This document shows positions 28,551-37,270 of a stretch of 42,786 nucleotides of DNA, one piece after another. The stretch's first letter is position 1. Every line of letters begins with the position of its first letter. The notes below the pieces were generated by a model. It was not told the origin of the DNA and made no database searches. It saw only the letters and a program-made list of their open reading frames with translations. Source of the DNA: a virus; the IMG/VR virus record IMGVR_UViG_3300032285_001822, positions 1-42,786 of that record. One strand, 5' to 3'. Both the position numbers and the translations under genes were made by a program.

Positions 28551-28946
28551 ATGATCATGGTGTCCGGTGTTGAACTTCTCATCACATGGCTCAAACCGTT
28601 AGGTGAGGTTGGCGCCCAGCGCGGCCCGGGCTCGGCCCTGCCGTTCCGGCTTGTCGAATGCGTGGCGGGCTCCGATGACAAGATCACCGACTCCGGCATC
28701 TACCAAGTGTCCACATTTGCCGCAACCTACGACCAAGCCGAACGTGAAGCATCGCTAACGCATCAGCGGATGCTGAAACTCGGCCCGCCCTTGGCGCCCC
28801 AGGCGCGGATCACCTTGTCGGACAACACGGTGGTGTGGGCTGATTCGGTCACCACATCGCAGAAACCTATCTGGGTGAACTTCACCGACGCAGCCCAGAT
28901 CGTCCGGTTCGTCGCCCGCTACAGCGTCGGCATCCGGTTCCGCTAA
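28551..28946 (+). CDS. tail terminator protein
   Basis: The 131-residue protein starts one base after the previous stop. The pattern (SGVELLITWLKPLGEVGAQRGPGSALPFRLVECVAGSDDKITDSGIYQVSTFAATYDQAEREASLTHQRML) fits the alpha-beta tail terminator proteins (gpU-like) that cap the tail tube. It is immediately followed by an intrinsic terminator and then the major tail gene, so it ends a transcription segment. Confidence 0.78.
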   Translation: MIMVSGVELLITWLKPLGEVGAQRGPGSALPFRLVECVAGSDDKITDSGIYQVSTFAATYDQAEREASLTHQRMLKLGPPLAPQARITLSDNTVVWADSVTTSQKPIWVNFTDAAQIVRFVARYSVGIRFR

Positions 28947-28969
28947 CAAAGACTTCAGCCCACCGCCAC

Positions 28970-28992
28970 CCGAACTGACTGGTTCGGTTTTT
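28970..28992 (+). terminator. candidate intrinsic terminator before the major tail gene
   Basis: CCGAAC (28970-28975) pairs with GTTCGG (28982-28987) around a 6-base loop, followed by five T at 28988-28992. It is a fairly short stem. It would separate head-joining genes from the tail genes, possibly letting the major tail gene have its own expression level. No clear promoter was seen between it and 29045. Confidence 0.6.
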
Positions 28993-29044
28993 CGGCCTTG
29001 CTCTGTTGCAGGGCAATGCACATCCTCTGTGAAAGGAATTAAAC

Positions 29045-30052
29045 ATGGCCCTGCAAGCAACAGGTGTGGAGTGGTCAGCCGCATACGGCAACTCCTACAA
29101 CCCGCTTGGCATCCGCAAAGCTCTCATCACCAACATCCTCATCCGTGACTACCACCAGGGCACCACGTCGCTGAAGAACGACGCGGTCGGTGTGAACACC
29201 ACCGGGTTCTTCACCCCGTACGCCACTGATGGCCTGTACCGCTCCGATCTGCTGGACACCGCCCTCGACGGTGGACAGTGGTACGACGTGGGCGCCCTCA
29301 AGGATGACGGCATCAAGATCACCCCCGACGTGTCGGTGGAGGGTGTGAAGATCGCCCAGGCCCGCCGTGCGCAGCGGTACGACATCACCGACGAGAACGA
29401 CGAGATCATGTTCACGTGCCGGGAGTCCAACCCGGTGGTTGATGCTCTGCGTTTCGACCTGCCGCTGGCGAGCATCGGCGATGCCGGTGCCGCGGGCTAC
29501 ACGGCGGTCAAGCCGTCTGAGTCTGATCTGATCGAACGGCAGATCGTTGCCCTCGCCGAGGACGGCGACCAGCGGTTCGCGTACGTGTTCCCGCGGGTGT
29601 CCCGCAAGAAGGTTGGCGCGACCAGCCTCAACCGCAAGGACCCCGACGATCTGGAGCTGACCTACGGTGCACTGATCTGCCCGTTCGTGGATGCCCCGGT
29701 CTACATCGTCCGCGATGGCCTGTCGTGGCGTTCGCAGGCTGGCGTCCTCACCTGGGGTGCCGCCCCGGTTGCCACCGCCAGCGGTGCCACTGCGGCTTCC
29801 CTGTCGTTCACCCGGCCGACCCTGTCGCAGGACCCGCAGCCCGATTCGCTGACCTACACGGTGCAGCGTAAGACCGGCGCCGGTTCCTACACGGCAGCCA
29901 CCACGGGTGCAGTGACCACCTCCGGTAAGACCGTCACCATCCCGGTGACCGGCCTGACCACCGCCACCAGCTACACCTTCCAGGTGATCGCCACCGCTGG
30001 TACCGGTCAGACCGCGACCTCTAGTGCATCGAACTCGATCACCACGTCGTAG
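29045..30052 (+). CDS. major tail tube protein with C-terminal Ig/FN3-like domain
   Basis: The 335-residue protein follows GAAAGGAATTAAAC. The first 230 residues form the tail tube subunit (RKALITNILIRDYHQGTTSLK..., EGVKIAQARRAQRYDITDENDEIMFTCRESNPV). The last 100 have an Ig/fibronectin III-like pattern (ASLSFTRPTL..., LTYTVQRKTGAGSYTAATTGAV, TYTFQVIATA). These add-on domains decorate the outer tail and can bind sugars weakly. A large inverted repeat lies just after the stop. Confidence 0.88.
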   Translation: MALQATGVEWSAAYGNSYNPLGIRKALITNILIRDYHQGTTSLKNDAVGVNTTGFFTPYATDGLYRSDLLDTALDGGQWYDVGALKDDGIKITPDVSVEGVKIAQARRAQRYDITDENDEIMFTCRESNPVVDALRFDLPLASIGDAGAAGYTAVKPSESDLIERQIVALAEDGDQRFAYVFPRVSRKKVGATSLNRKDPDDLELTYGALICPFVDAPVYIVRDGLSWRSQAGVLTWGAAPVATASGATAASLSFTRPTLSQDPQPDSLTYTVQRKTGAGSYTAATTGAVTTSGKTVTIPVTGLTTATSYTFQVIATAGTGQTATSSASNSITTS

Positions 30053-30060
30053 TTAAGTCT

Positions 30061-30128
30061 CTCGCCGGGTGAGTGTTTCCGGGGCTGCCACAAGCAAGCC
30101 CTCGGTGGGCTGGCGCTCACCCGGCGAG
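30061..30128 (+). promoter_or_regulatory. large RNA hairpin element between the tail tube and chaperone genes
   Basis: CTCGCCGGGTGAG (30061-30073) and CTCACCCGGCGAG (30116-30128) are perfect 13-base inverted repeats enclosing 42 bases. The loop contains its own small hairpin (AGCCC 30097-30101 with GGGCT 30107-30111). No T-run follows. Its place between a highly expressed tube gene and a low-level chaperone gene suggests an attenuator, mRNA-stability or processing element. Confidence 0.7.
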
Positions 30129-30177
30129 TCCCACCCTTCCAGCCCACCATTTCAATCAGCCCTTGAAAGGACAGCCC

Positions 30178-30678
30178 ATGTCTGTTGAAGATGAATCGCT
30201 GAACCGTCGCCGCCTATCCCTAGAGGATGCCGTCACCCAGGTAACCCAATACTTCGGGTTCGACGGTGTTAAAGAGATTGAGCACGACGGTGAAGTGTAT
30301 GAGATTCGGGCCAAAGTGTTGTGGTCACCCGCGCAGATCAAAGCGATGGCCGCACTGGATGATTGGGTCAAGTCGCTAGACCACGACACCATCGAAGTGC
30401 AAAACCCGCTCACGAATGAAATCATCACCCACCCCGACACCGGCAAGCCGTTAACCGAGAAGGTGTTGGTGGTTCCGCACCGCATCAAAGGTAAGCCGGT
30501 CGATCCGCCGTTTGAGTCCCGGTACCTGGCTGCGCTGTGGGGTGAGGGCAAAGCGCAGCGGTTCGAGGCGGCTGGCGGAACCTACGGTCTGGTGACGATG
30601 CTGATGGCGCAAATGGATGACGAGTTCGCGCAGTGGCGTAAAACTCGGGAGGTTCGCGGAGACTCCAAAAGTCTCTGA
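30178..30678 (+). CDS. tail assembly chaperone (G-type)
   Basis: The 166-residue protein starts after GAAAGGACAGCCC. It is acidic at the start (EDESLNRRRLSLEDAVTQVTQYF) with a middle part (IEHDGEVYEIRAKVLWSPAQIKAMAALDDWVKSLD) typical of the first of two tail assembly chaperone frames, between tube and tape measure genes. It helps to fold and load the tape measure. Ribosomes that shift near its end read into the second frame and make a longer G-T product. Confidence 0.82.
   Translation: MSVEDESLNRRRLSLEDAVTQVTQYFGFDGVKEIEHDGEVYEIRAKVLWSPAQIKAMAALDDWVKSLDHDTIEVQNPLTNEIITHPDTGKPLTEKVLVVPHRIKGKPVDPPFESRYLAALWGEGKAQRFEAAGGTYGLVTMLMAQMDDEFAQWRKTREVRGDSKSL
30667..30671 (+). other. probable +1 programmed frameshift site
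   Basis: Just before the G-frame stop (TGA at 30676) the in-frame codons read TCC AAA AGT CTC TGA. The AAA codon at 30667 is followed by another A, so a tRNA-Lys can move +1 and still pair with AAA, joining the G frame to the frame that continues VSDAFNLW. This is a shift by +1, unlike the -1 slip on GGGAAA-type sites seen in many actinophages. Confidence 0.55.
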
Positions 30679-31048
30679 CGCTTTCAACCTGTGGTTGTTG
30701 TTCAGTCGCGAAATTGAGTCCGACTTCCTCCGCTTCTACCGGGTGGATGTGCGGGACTGGTTTACCGGTGTGATGGATTCCCGCCGTTTCATTTCCTTGC
30801 TGGATGGTTTGCCCGATGAGTCGTCGTTCAAGACGTGGGCCGTCCGGGGCGGTGACTGGACTGAAGATCAATACGTGTTTGCCCGCCTGGTCAATGAGGT
30901 GGCTTTGTCTCGCGCTGACGGCAAAGGCTATATGCCGTCGATGTTGAAGAGCCCGATGCAGATCGTGGTGGAAAACGCAGAAGACGAATACCGAACGAAA
31001 CGTCATAACGACGCATTGCGGGAACTACGCGGAGAGGAGCAACCCTAG
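30668..31048 (+). CDS. tail assembly chaperone, T extension made by frameshift
   Basis: The second frame has about 126 residues after the slip (VSDAFNLWLLFSREIESDFLRFYRVDVRDWFTGVMDSRRFISLLDGLPDESSF...) and is helical, as in T extensions. It has only an internal ATG at 30617 with no ribosome site, so it is best explained as the C-terminal part of a fused G-T protein. It ends in the tape measure start (TAGTG), with GGAGAGGAGC serving the tape measure. Low-level synthesis of the fusion relative to G is expected for tail assembly. Confidence 0.75.
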   Translation, partial: KVSDAFNLWLLFSREIESDFLRFYRVDVRDWFTGVMDSRRFISLLDGLPDESSFKTWAVRGGDWTEDQYVFARLVNEVALSRADGKGYMPSMLKSPMQIVVENAEDEYRTKRHNDALRELRGEEQP

Positions 31049-34000
31049 TGGCAATCACACTTGATGTGATCACCAAGGTGGTTGAGGGCTCTTTACGTGA
31101 TTCCTCCACCACGGTAGAAAAGCATTTCAACCGTGCCGGTGAGCAGGCTGGTACAGGCTTCTCTAAGTCGTTCTCCAAATCGATCACCAATTCCACCGAA
31201 ATGCAGAAAGCGTTCGACAAGGCTGCTGATGCTGCTGGCAAGCTTCGGGTTGAGCAGCAGAAGCTCAACGAGTTGCAGGAGAAGGGCACTGGCGGGGCGA
31301 AGCTGATCGCCCAGCAGGAACGGCTGGCGAAAGTCACCCGCGAAACCGAACGCGCCGTCCGCGATACCGCCGCCACCTTCCAGCAAGCTGACCGGGCTGC
31401 GGGGTCGATGCTGTCGACGTTGTCGAACATCACCGCCGGGACCCGTCTGGGTGGGCTGACCGCACAAGCGTCATCGTTGGCGTCCAGCCTTTCCGGTGTG
31501 GGGTTGGCGACCGGTGTTGCTATCGGTGGGGTGACCGCGCTCGCTGTGGGTGCTGTCGCTGCCGGTGCGAAGTTGTACGACATGGGCAAGATGTGGGATG
31601 ACATATCCGACAACATCACTGCCAAAACCGGAAAAGTCGGCGACGAACTCAAAGCGGTAACCGATCAAGTCGCCGCGGTCAGCACCACCACCGCCGCCAC
31701 CCAGGAAGAGTTGGGTGGTATCGCCGCTCAGGCGGTGGCGTCGTTGCGTCTGTCGGGGGATCAGCTCGGCGCGATGATCAAACAGATCGCCGAGCTAAAC
31801 AAACTTACCGGTGAGGAAACCAACACCCGCGGCCTCGGAATGATTTTCCGCATGTTCAAAGTGAACGCCCAGGATCAACCGGCGTTCCTTGACCAGTTAT
31901 ATGCGGCGTTCCAAAAGACCGGTGTTCCGGTGAACGAACTGATCGCCACCCTCGACAAGGGCGGAACGGTGCTATCCGGTTTCGGCATGTCCGCCACCCA
32001 AGCCGCAGCGACCATCGGTTTGTTTGAGGAAGCTGGCGTACCCGCCGATCAAGCATTGCGCGGATTGACAGCGGCGTTCAAAAACCTCAACAATGCGGGT
32101 AAAGACCCGGCGCAGGGATTGCGCGAAATGGTCATGCAGATCAAAGCGTTGCACGATGCGGGTAACGATCTCGGTACGGGCGGGGCTAGGGATTTAGCGG
32201 AACAGTATTTCGGTAAGGGCTTCGGGCCGATCCTGCAGTCCATCATTGATGGCCGGTTGGAGATCGACAAGATTCCCACGTCCCTTGAAAACGTTAAGGG
32301 CGGCATCGACAAAGCCACCACAGCGACCGAAGATTTCGCGGAGCACTGGCAGAAGTTCAAGAACCAACTGTCCACCGACCTCAAACCCGCATCGGAAACG
32401 TTCTTCAGTTTCCTCAACGCACAGTTGGACTCTGCTCTAGACCTCACCAACAAGTTCAGCAAAGCGTGGGAAGACTGGGCACACGGCGACTGGTGGAAAG
32501 ATTCCGGCCTAGGAAAAATCCTGTCCTCGTTGGGTTTCGGTCCTCAAGAAGGACAAACTGCAGGCGGGGGTGGCGGTAGCTGGGGCGATGCGAACTCCGC
32601 GGTTTCGGGTGCGCTCATGCCGCAGCAGAAGCCTGGCGCCCCGGGAACATCACCCAACGGATTCCAACTCAACGCCCCGGAGCAAAGTTTCTCCGTTAAT
32701 GGTGTGACGGCCCAAGGGGCAGCAGGCGGTCCTGGTGACCGGCTCAAAGATTTCGCCCAGTGGTTCAACGACAACATTGAGCCGGTTAAGCAACTTGCCG
32801 GGTTCGACGCTGGCGGGCATGGACTTGGCGATAAGTCCAATCACACCTCGGGTTCCGCGCTGGACATCAACTGGGATGACTTCACCGCATTGCAGGGCAA
32901 CGGCGCCAATGCGACCACACACTTCTCCTCAGACCAGATGGCCCGCATCAATGCTGAGTTGCAGAAACGTGGCTTGACGTGGGGCCAGTACTGGACCCCC
33001 GATAGCCGCGACCCCGGCCACTACGAAATTGCAGGCGCCCCCTATGCGCCGTTGACCGGTAAGCCATCGGTAGGCCCGAGCACTCCGCACAGCACTAGGG
33101 ACCCGCAAGGATCAAGCAATCTTGATTCCAATGGCATGACTGTTCCCATGCCGGGTGCGCCAGTCGGCCCGGGTTCTGTTCCGCCTGTGTCTCCATCGAC
33201 GGCGGATTTCCCGTCACCGGATCAGGTTGGCCCCGCTAGTGGTGTGACCACTCCGGTGCAGATGGTGCCCAGCCCGTTCGGGCCGCAGTACGCCCCGGTG
33301 CCGCAGGGCTCCACCCCGGGCTACAACCAGCAGGGCGCCGCGGGAACCTATCTTCCTGACCCGGAGCGGGTGAAGTCGTCCACGCGCCGCTACCAGGATT
33401 CCTTGGATCGCATCAACGACGCGAACGAAGCTATCCGCCAAGCTAAAGAAAATCAGGTTGCGGTTGAGAACGACATCACCGCGGACAGTAAGAAACGTGC
33501 TGATGCTGCTAAAGCGGTTGCGCAAGAGGAGAAGCGCCTCAATCAGTTGATCGAAGATGCGCAAGTCGCCGAGGATGAGTTGGCGCAGGCGAAGCGGGGC
33601 ACGTTCCGCGAAGCGCAGAAGGCGCAGAAGGAAAAGGCTAAAGCCGCCAGTGGCGGCATGGACAATCTTGCTGATGACTTTGGTTTGTCTGAGGGTTTGC
33701 CCGGTCTGGTGAAGTGGTTTACCACGTTTGCCATGAACATGGCAGCAGCCCCGATGATGGGCCAACTGCAAGCCACCGCCGCCGCATCGCCCTACCAGGG
33801 CGGCTACGGCGCGTTGGGGGTGATGGGCGCCCAGAACATGTCGGCCGGTTTGACCCCTTTGGGGTTGTCGTCGGGTGCATCGTTCATGCCCGCATTCACC
33901 CCGGGTGCGTCGGCTATCGGTCCCGCCGCTTTGGGTGGTGGTGTCGGCCCGGGCGCAGTCGGTGGCGGTGTGGGACCGGCGACGGTTCCCGGCCTGACAC

Positions 34001-34578
34001 CCCCAGTCGGTCCGGGTGTCACTGCTCCAGCTCCGGGGTCAGCGGTGCAGTCCGTTCCCCAGGCTGCCGGTGGCGGCGGCGGTGGCGGCTTCCAAGGTCT
34101 TGGTGGTATGCCTCTTGAGGGCGCCATGATGGCAGCCCAGGGTTTGGATGCGTTGGCTCCGGGCGCCGGTCAGGCCGCGCAGACCGGTATGAAACTCGCT
34201 AACCGCGCTATCGGATATGCCGGTCAGGTTGCCGGTATCGGTGTGTCGGGTCTGATGGAAACTTTGTTGCCGCATGGTTCCGCGTTGGGCGATCCGGGTA
34301 AGTCGTGGCTGGGTCGTATCGCGGGCGGTATCGCTGGGGCGCGTCCTGCGCTACCCAATCAGGCCGGTGGGGATCAGAACCCGGCAGGTCAATCCCAGCC
34401 GCCGCAGAGCCCGGAAGAGGCGCAAGCGTTGGCGGCGCAGAACGGTGGCGGTCAAAGCAACGGCCCGATGGTCAACATTGAGAACATGGTTAATCAAACC
34501 CCCGATGGTGGGCAGGAGATCGCCAACCAACTTGCTCGCACGCAAGCGTCGGCGTACGCCACTGGCGGGCCGCGATGA
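31048..34578 (+). CDS. tape measure protein with embedded M15-type peptidase
   Basis: The 1176-residue protein (GTG at 31048) sets tail length. Residues 20-120 are coiled coil; 145-185 are hydrophobic (LATGVAIGGVTALAVGAVAAGAK). About 565-665 form a predicted peptidase: NHTSGSALDIN gives His599 and Asp606 seven residues apart, and DPGHYEI gives His658 and Glu660, the zinc and catalytic set of the M15 D,D-/L,D-peptidases. After a Pro/Gly linker, 785-885 is a second coiled coil, followed by a Gly/Ala/Pro-rich end. The peptidase would open peptidoglycan for DNA entry. It is flanked by glycine linkers (GGGGGSW), consistent with an inserted domain. Confidence 0.9.
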   Translation: MAITLDVITKVVEGSLRDSSTTVEKHFNRAGEQAGTGFSKSFSKSITNSTEMQKAFDKAADAAGKLRVEQQKLNELQEKGTGGAKLIAQQERLAKVTRETERAVRDTAATFQQADRAAGSMLSTLSNITAGTRLGGLTAQASSLASSLSGVGLATGVAIGGVTALAVGAVAAGAKLYDMGKMWDDISDNITAKTGKVGDELKAVTDQVAAVSTTTAATQEELGGIAAQAVASLRLSGDQLGAMIKQIAELNKLTGEETNTRGLGMIFRMFKVNAQDQPAFLDQLYAAFQKTGVPVNELIATLDKGGTVLSGFGMSATQAAATIGLFEEAGVPADQALRGLTAAFKNLNNAGKDPAQGLREMVMQIKALHDAGNDLGTGGARDLAEQYFGKGFGPILQSIIDGRLEIDKIPTSLENVKGGIDKATTATEDFAEHWQKFKNQLSTDLKPASETFFSFLNAQLDSALDLTNKFSKAWEDWAHGDWWKDSGLGKILSSLGFGPQEGQTAGGGGGSWGDANSAVSGALMPQQKPGAPGTSPNGFQLNAPEQSFSVNGVTAQGAAGGPGDRLKDFAQWFNDNIEPVKQLAGFDAGGHGLGDKSNHTSGSALDINWDDFTALQGNGANATTHFSSDQMARINAELQKRGLTWGQYWTPDSRDPGHYEIAGAPYAPLTGKPSVGPSTPHSTRDPQGSSNLDSNGMTVPMPGAPVGPGSVPPVSPSTADFPSPDQVGPASGVTTPVQMVPSPFGPQYAPVPQGSTPGYNQQGAAGTYLPDPERVKSSTRRYQDSLDRINDANEAIRQAKENQVAVENDITADSKKRADAAKAVAQEEKRLNQLIEDAQVAEDELAQAKRGTFREAQKAQKEKAKAASGGMDNLADDFGLSEGLPGLVKWFTTFAMNMAAAPMMGQLQATAAASPYQGGYGALGVMGAQNMSAGLTPLGLSSGASFMPAFTPGASAIGPAALGGGVGPGAVGGGVGPATVPGLTPPVGPGVTAPAPGSAVQSVPQAAGGGGGGGFQGLGGMPLEGAMMAAQGLDALAPGAGQAAQTGMKLANRAIGYAGQVAGIGVSGLMETLLPHGSALGDPGKSWLGRIAGGIAGARPALPNQAGGDQNPAGQSQPPQSPEEAQALAAQNGGGQSNGPMVNIENMVNQTPDGGQEIANQLARTQASAYATGGPR

Positions 34579-35618
34579 CGATCACCTATGCCGCTGGGTC
34601 GTGAACCCCGAATCAGACCCGCCGTCTTGCGGAGGGAAAAGAGCCGCAAATCTCCTACATCTCCCCAGACGGGTATGCGACGTTCCATTTGATGGGTCCG
34701 CGTGCCCCCATCGCCGGGGTGCAACCGGGCATCATCATGCTGCGCGAATCCATCAAGGGCATGTTGGCGCCGTGGCAAACCCTTGACCAGGCGGGCGCCA
34801 ACCAGGACGGCGTCACCTTTGTGGACGCTGTGTATTCCCCCGCCGAGATCGACATGATGATCGAAGCCCACGGCTTAACCCCGGCCGGAACCCGCACAGT
34901 GATCCGCGACTGGATCAACTCGTGGGATGCCAAACAAACCGGGAAACTCAAAGCCACCGTGGACAGCAACGGCGACTGGTATGCCAACGTGCGCTGGCTT
35001 AAATCACCCACCGATGTGTTGATGCGCGCCCAGTCCAACCGGCAACGGTTCCTGTGGACGGCACGCATGGATGACGCGTTCTGGTACACCGACGATTCCG
35101 TTGCATCCATCACCGTCAACGGCACCACCGCGGGTGGACAGTTGGAGGTGCGCAACACTGGTGACCAACCGGCATGGCCCAGGTATCTGCTGTACGGCCC
35201 TGGCACGTTCAAGATCGGCAACGGCCCCGGCTCCAGCGACTATGTGGAGTTCGGTCCACTGCTCGCCCATCAAGTGGTGTTGCTGGAAACTGAACCCCGC
35301 AGGCGGTCCATCGTTGATTTGACTAGCACGTCGATCAGTCAGCAGCTCGACATTTTCCAAACCATCCTCAATGCGTTGGTGACGTTCGCATCGAACAACA
35401 ACACCGTCCCACTTTTGCAGCAGTTTGAATCGCTGTTTGGTATCCGCCCCCCGCAGGGCAACCTGTACCAGTACCTCAAAGGCCGATTCACCATCCCGGT
35501 CCCGGCTGCACCGATATCGGGTGCGACCAATGTGAACCTGCCGTTCATCATCACCGGGGCGGGTTCGGGTACGAAACTGGTTGCGGCGATAACCCCGAGA
35601 CGTAGATGGCCTCTTTAG
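34575..35618 (+). CDS. minor tail protein (distal-tail-like), reading frame interrupted by TGA
   Basis: The natural start is the ATG at 34575, overlapping the tape measure stop as most neighbouring genes do, but the frame hits TGA at 34602. Reading on in the same frame gives TPNQTRRLAEGKEPQISYISPDGYATFHLMGPRAP and then a full distal-tail-type protein (SIKGMLAPWQTLDQAGANQDGVTFVDAVYSPAEID...WTARMDDAFW). The intact downstream part can start at TTG 34689 or ATG 34692 (309/308 residues). A C-to-G change of TCA to TGA would explain the break (AAGS-S-TP). It links the tail tube to the tip proteins. Confidence 0.75.
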
Positions 35619-37270
35619 AAGGGTTGTCGACAGCACTGGCGTCGGACTCCGCGTCGGCTATCGCCAAGGCTACCGTCGTGGGGCGGCAAGCCGCCGCCGA
35701 ACCGACCGAGATCACCGTCACGATCTATGACAAGTTCTGGGTGCCCCTCGGGGAATGCCACGACTACATTCAGTTGTCGGCATCCAAGCCCCGGAACAAG
35801 CCAGCAGTTCTGAACTTGACGTTGAAGGGTTCCGACCCGCTGGTTCCGTTGATCCGTAAATGCCGCAAAGAAGTTGTCGGTATCACCGTTGAGGTGGGCG
35901 CGTTGCGGTGGGCGTACACCGTGGATACCGCCGCCTACAAACTGGTCAACGGTATGAAATCGTTGGAGGTCAAGGCTTTAGGGCTCCACGATTACCTTTC
36001 GTATTTGCTCGTATATCCTAATTTTCTCGCTCCGCTGCAGGTCCAGGTGCCGACCCGCGCCGTGTTCATTGGCCCCATCTGTACCTGCATCGAAGTGATG
36101 ATTGCCGAGCAAGCATTTCGGATGCAGTCCGGGCTGTGGGAACTGACCGACAACGCGTTGTCACTCAATGCCGACTGGCAAGCATGGATCGGGACTCTGC
36201 TGGAATCGCGCGGCAATGTGCTCGACATGCTGCACACCCCGATCTACGTTGTGCATCACAACCCGCTCATTGATGCGTCCCCGTTCGTGGAGTTCAACTC
36301 CCGCATGGAAACCTGCTACCAAGTCATTGAGAAGCTCGTCAAGTCCTACGGCGTGACCGTTGAAGTGGATTTGTGGCTACCCGGTGACCCCCAGCCGGAT
36401 CAGTATTCAATGCTCGGTGTTCCCACGTATGTGGTTCGGGTGGTGGACCGCTCCGATGTGACCGGCCCGACTAACGGAACGATTTTGGATTCCATCGTCA
36501 AGGAAGTTGTCAACGTTGAGGGTTCCATCCTCGGCAATGTCCTCGACCCGCTGTTGAATCCGACTGGCGAATACGCACCCCCCGGTGTGTACATCGCCCC
36601 CACGCTCGGTGTGGACTTCGTTGCACCGTGGGCCATCCTGGTTGATCATCCTCGCGGCCCGATGGAATCCTTTGAATTGACCGATCACCATCCGCAAGGG
36701 TGGGCGATAGTGATTGGCGGCAAGAGCCCGAAGTGGATTCAGGATTTGATCAACGCGACCACCAGTTGGTTGATCGACAGCCTATCCATCCTCATCGGCG
36801 TGACAGGCATCCCATCGAATCTTTTAGATGGGCTGCTCGCCGACGTGCTCTTCGCATTCCAAACCGTGGAGTCGTTCGGCCGTCGCAACGACATGGGTCC
36901 GTATGGGCGGCCGTCGAAGTTCGTCCCAACCGGTGCAGCCCCCTACAACATCGACGCCCTGTTCTCCTTCATTTCCACCTTGTGGGATACCCGCGGTTAC
37001 CGGTCAGGCATGGCGCAGTTCCGCAACGGATACCCGTATGCGGTGGGCAAAGACATTTTCCCCGGGGCGTTGATGTCCATCGCGGAGAACGGCGAGCTGT
37101 ATACCGACTACATCGAGAACGTGATGATCACCGACAACCGCAAGGAACGCTGCTCGGTCATGGTGCAGATCGGTGACAACAAAGCTGAAGAGGCACCCAT
37201 TGCCCGGTTCCAGCGTTTGATCACCGGCATTCAGGAAGCCATCAACATCCTCACCTTGGCGCCACAATGA
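35606..37270 (+). CDS. minor tail protein, tail-tip/baseplate hub-like
   Basis: The 554-residue protein overlaps the previous gene by 13 bases. It opens with ITVTIYDKFWVPLGECHDYIQLSASKPRNKPAVLNLTLKGSDPLVPLIRKC, a pattern of siphophage tail-tip hub (gp18/Tal-like) proteins, and ends with YTDYIENVMITDNRKERCSVMVQIGDNKAEEAPIARFQRL. A hub ring around the tail tip at which the receptor-binding proteins attach is the probable role. No peptidase motif was seen. Confidence 0.8.
   Translation: MASLEGLSTALASDSASAIAKATVVGRQAAAEPTEITVTIYDKFWVPLGECHDYIQLSASKPRNKPAVLNLTLKGSDPLVPLIRKCRKEVVGITVEVGALRWAYTVDTAAYKLVNGMKSLEVKALGLHDYLSYLLVYPNFLAPLQVQVPTRAVFIGPICTCIEVMIAEQAFRMQSGLWELTDNALSLNADWQAWIGTLLESRGNVLDMLHTPIYVVHHNPLIDASPFVEFNSRMETCYQVIEKLVKSYGVTVEVDLWLPGDPQPDQYSMLGVPTYVVRVVDRSDVTGPTNGTILDSIVKEVVNVEGSILGNVLDPLLNPTGEYAPPGVYIAPTLGVDFVAPWAILVDHPRGPMESFELTDHHPQGWAIVIGGKSPKWIQDLINATTSWLIDSLSILIGVTGIPSNLLDGLLADVLFAFQTVESFGRRNDMGPYGRPSKFVPTGAAPYNIDALFSFISTLWDTRGYRSGMAQFRNGYPYAVGKDIFPGALMSIAENGELYTDYIENVMITDNRKERCSVMVQIGDNKAEEAPIARFQRLITGIQEAINILTLAPQ

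Noticed and set aside
31856-32462. Several minus-strand frames inside the tape measure gene
   Set aside because: Antisense frames are frequent in GC-rich genes. These have no ribosome sites or recognisable domains and the sense frame is fully explained.
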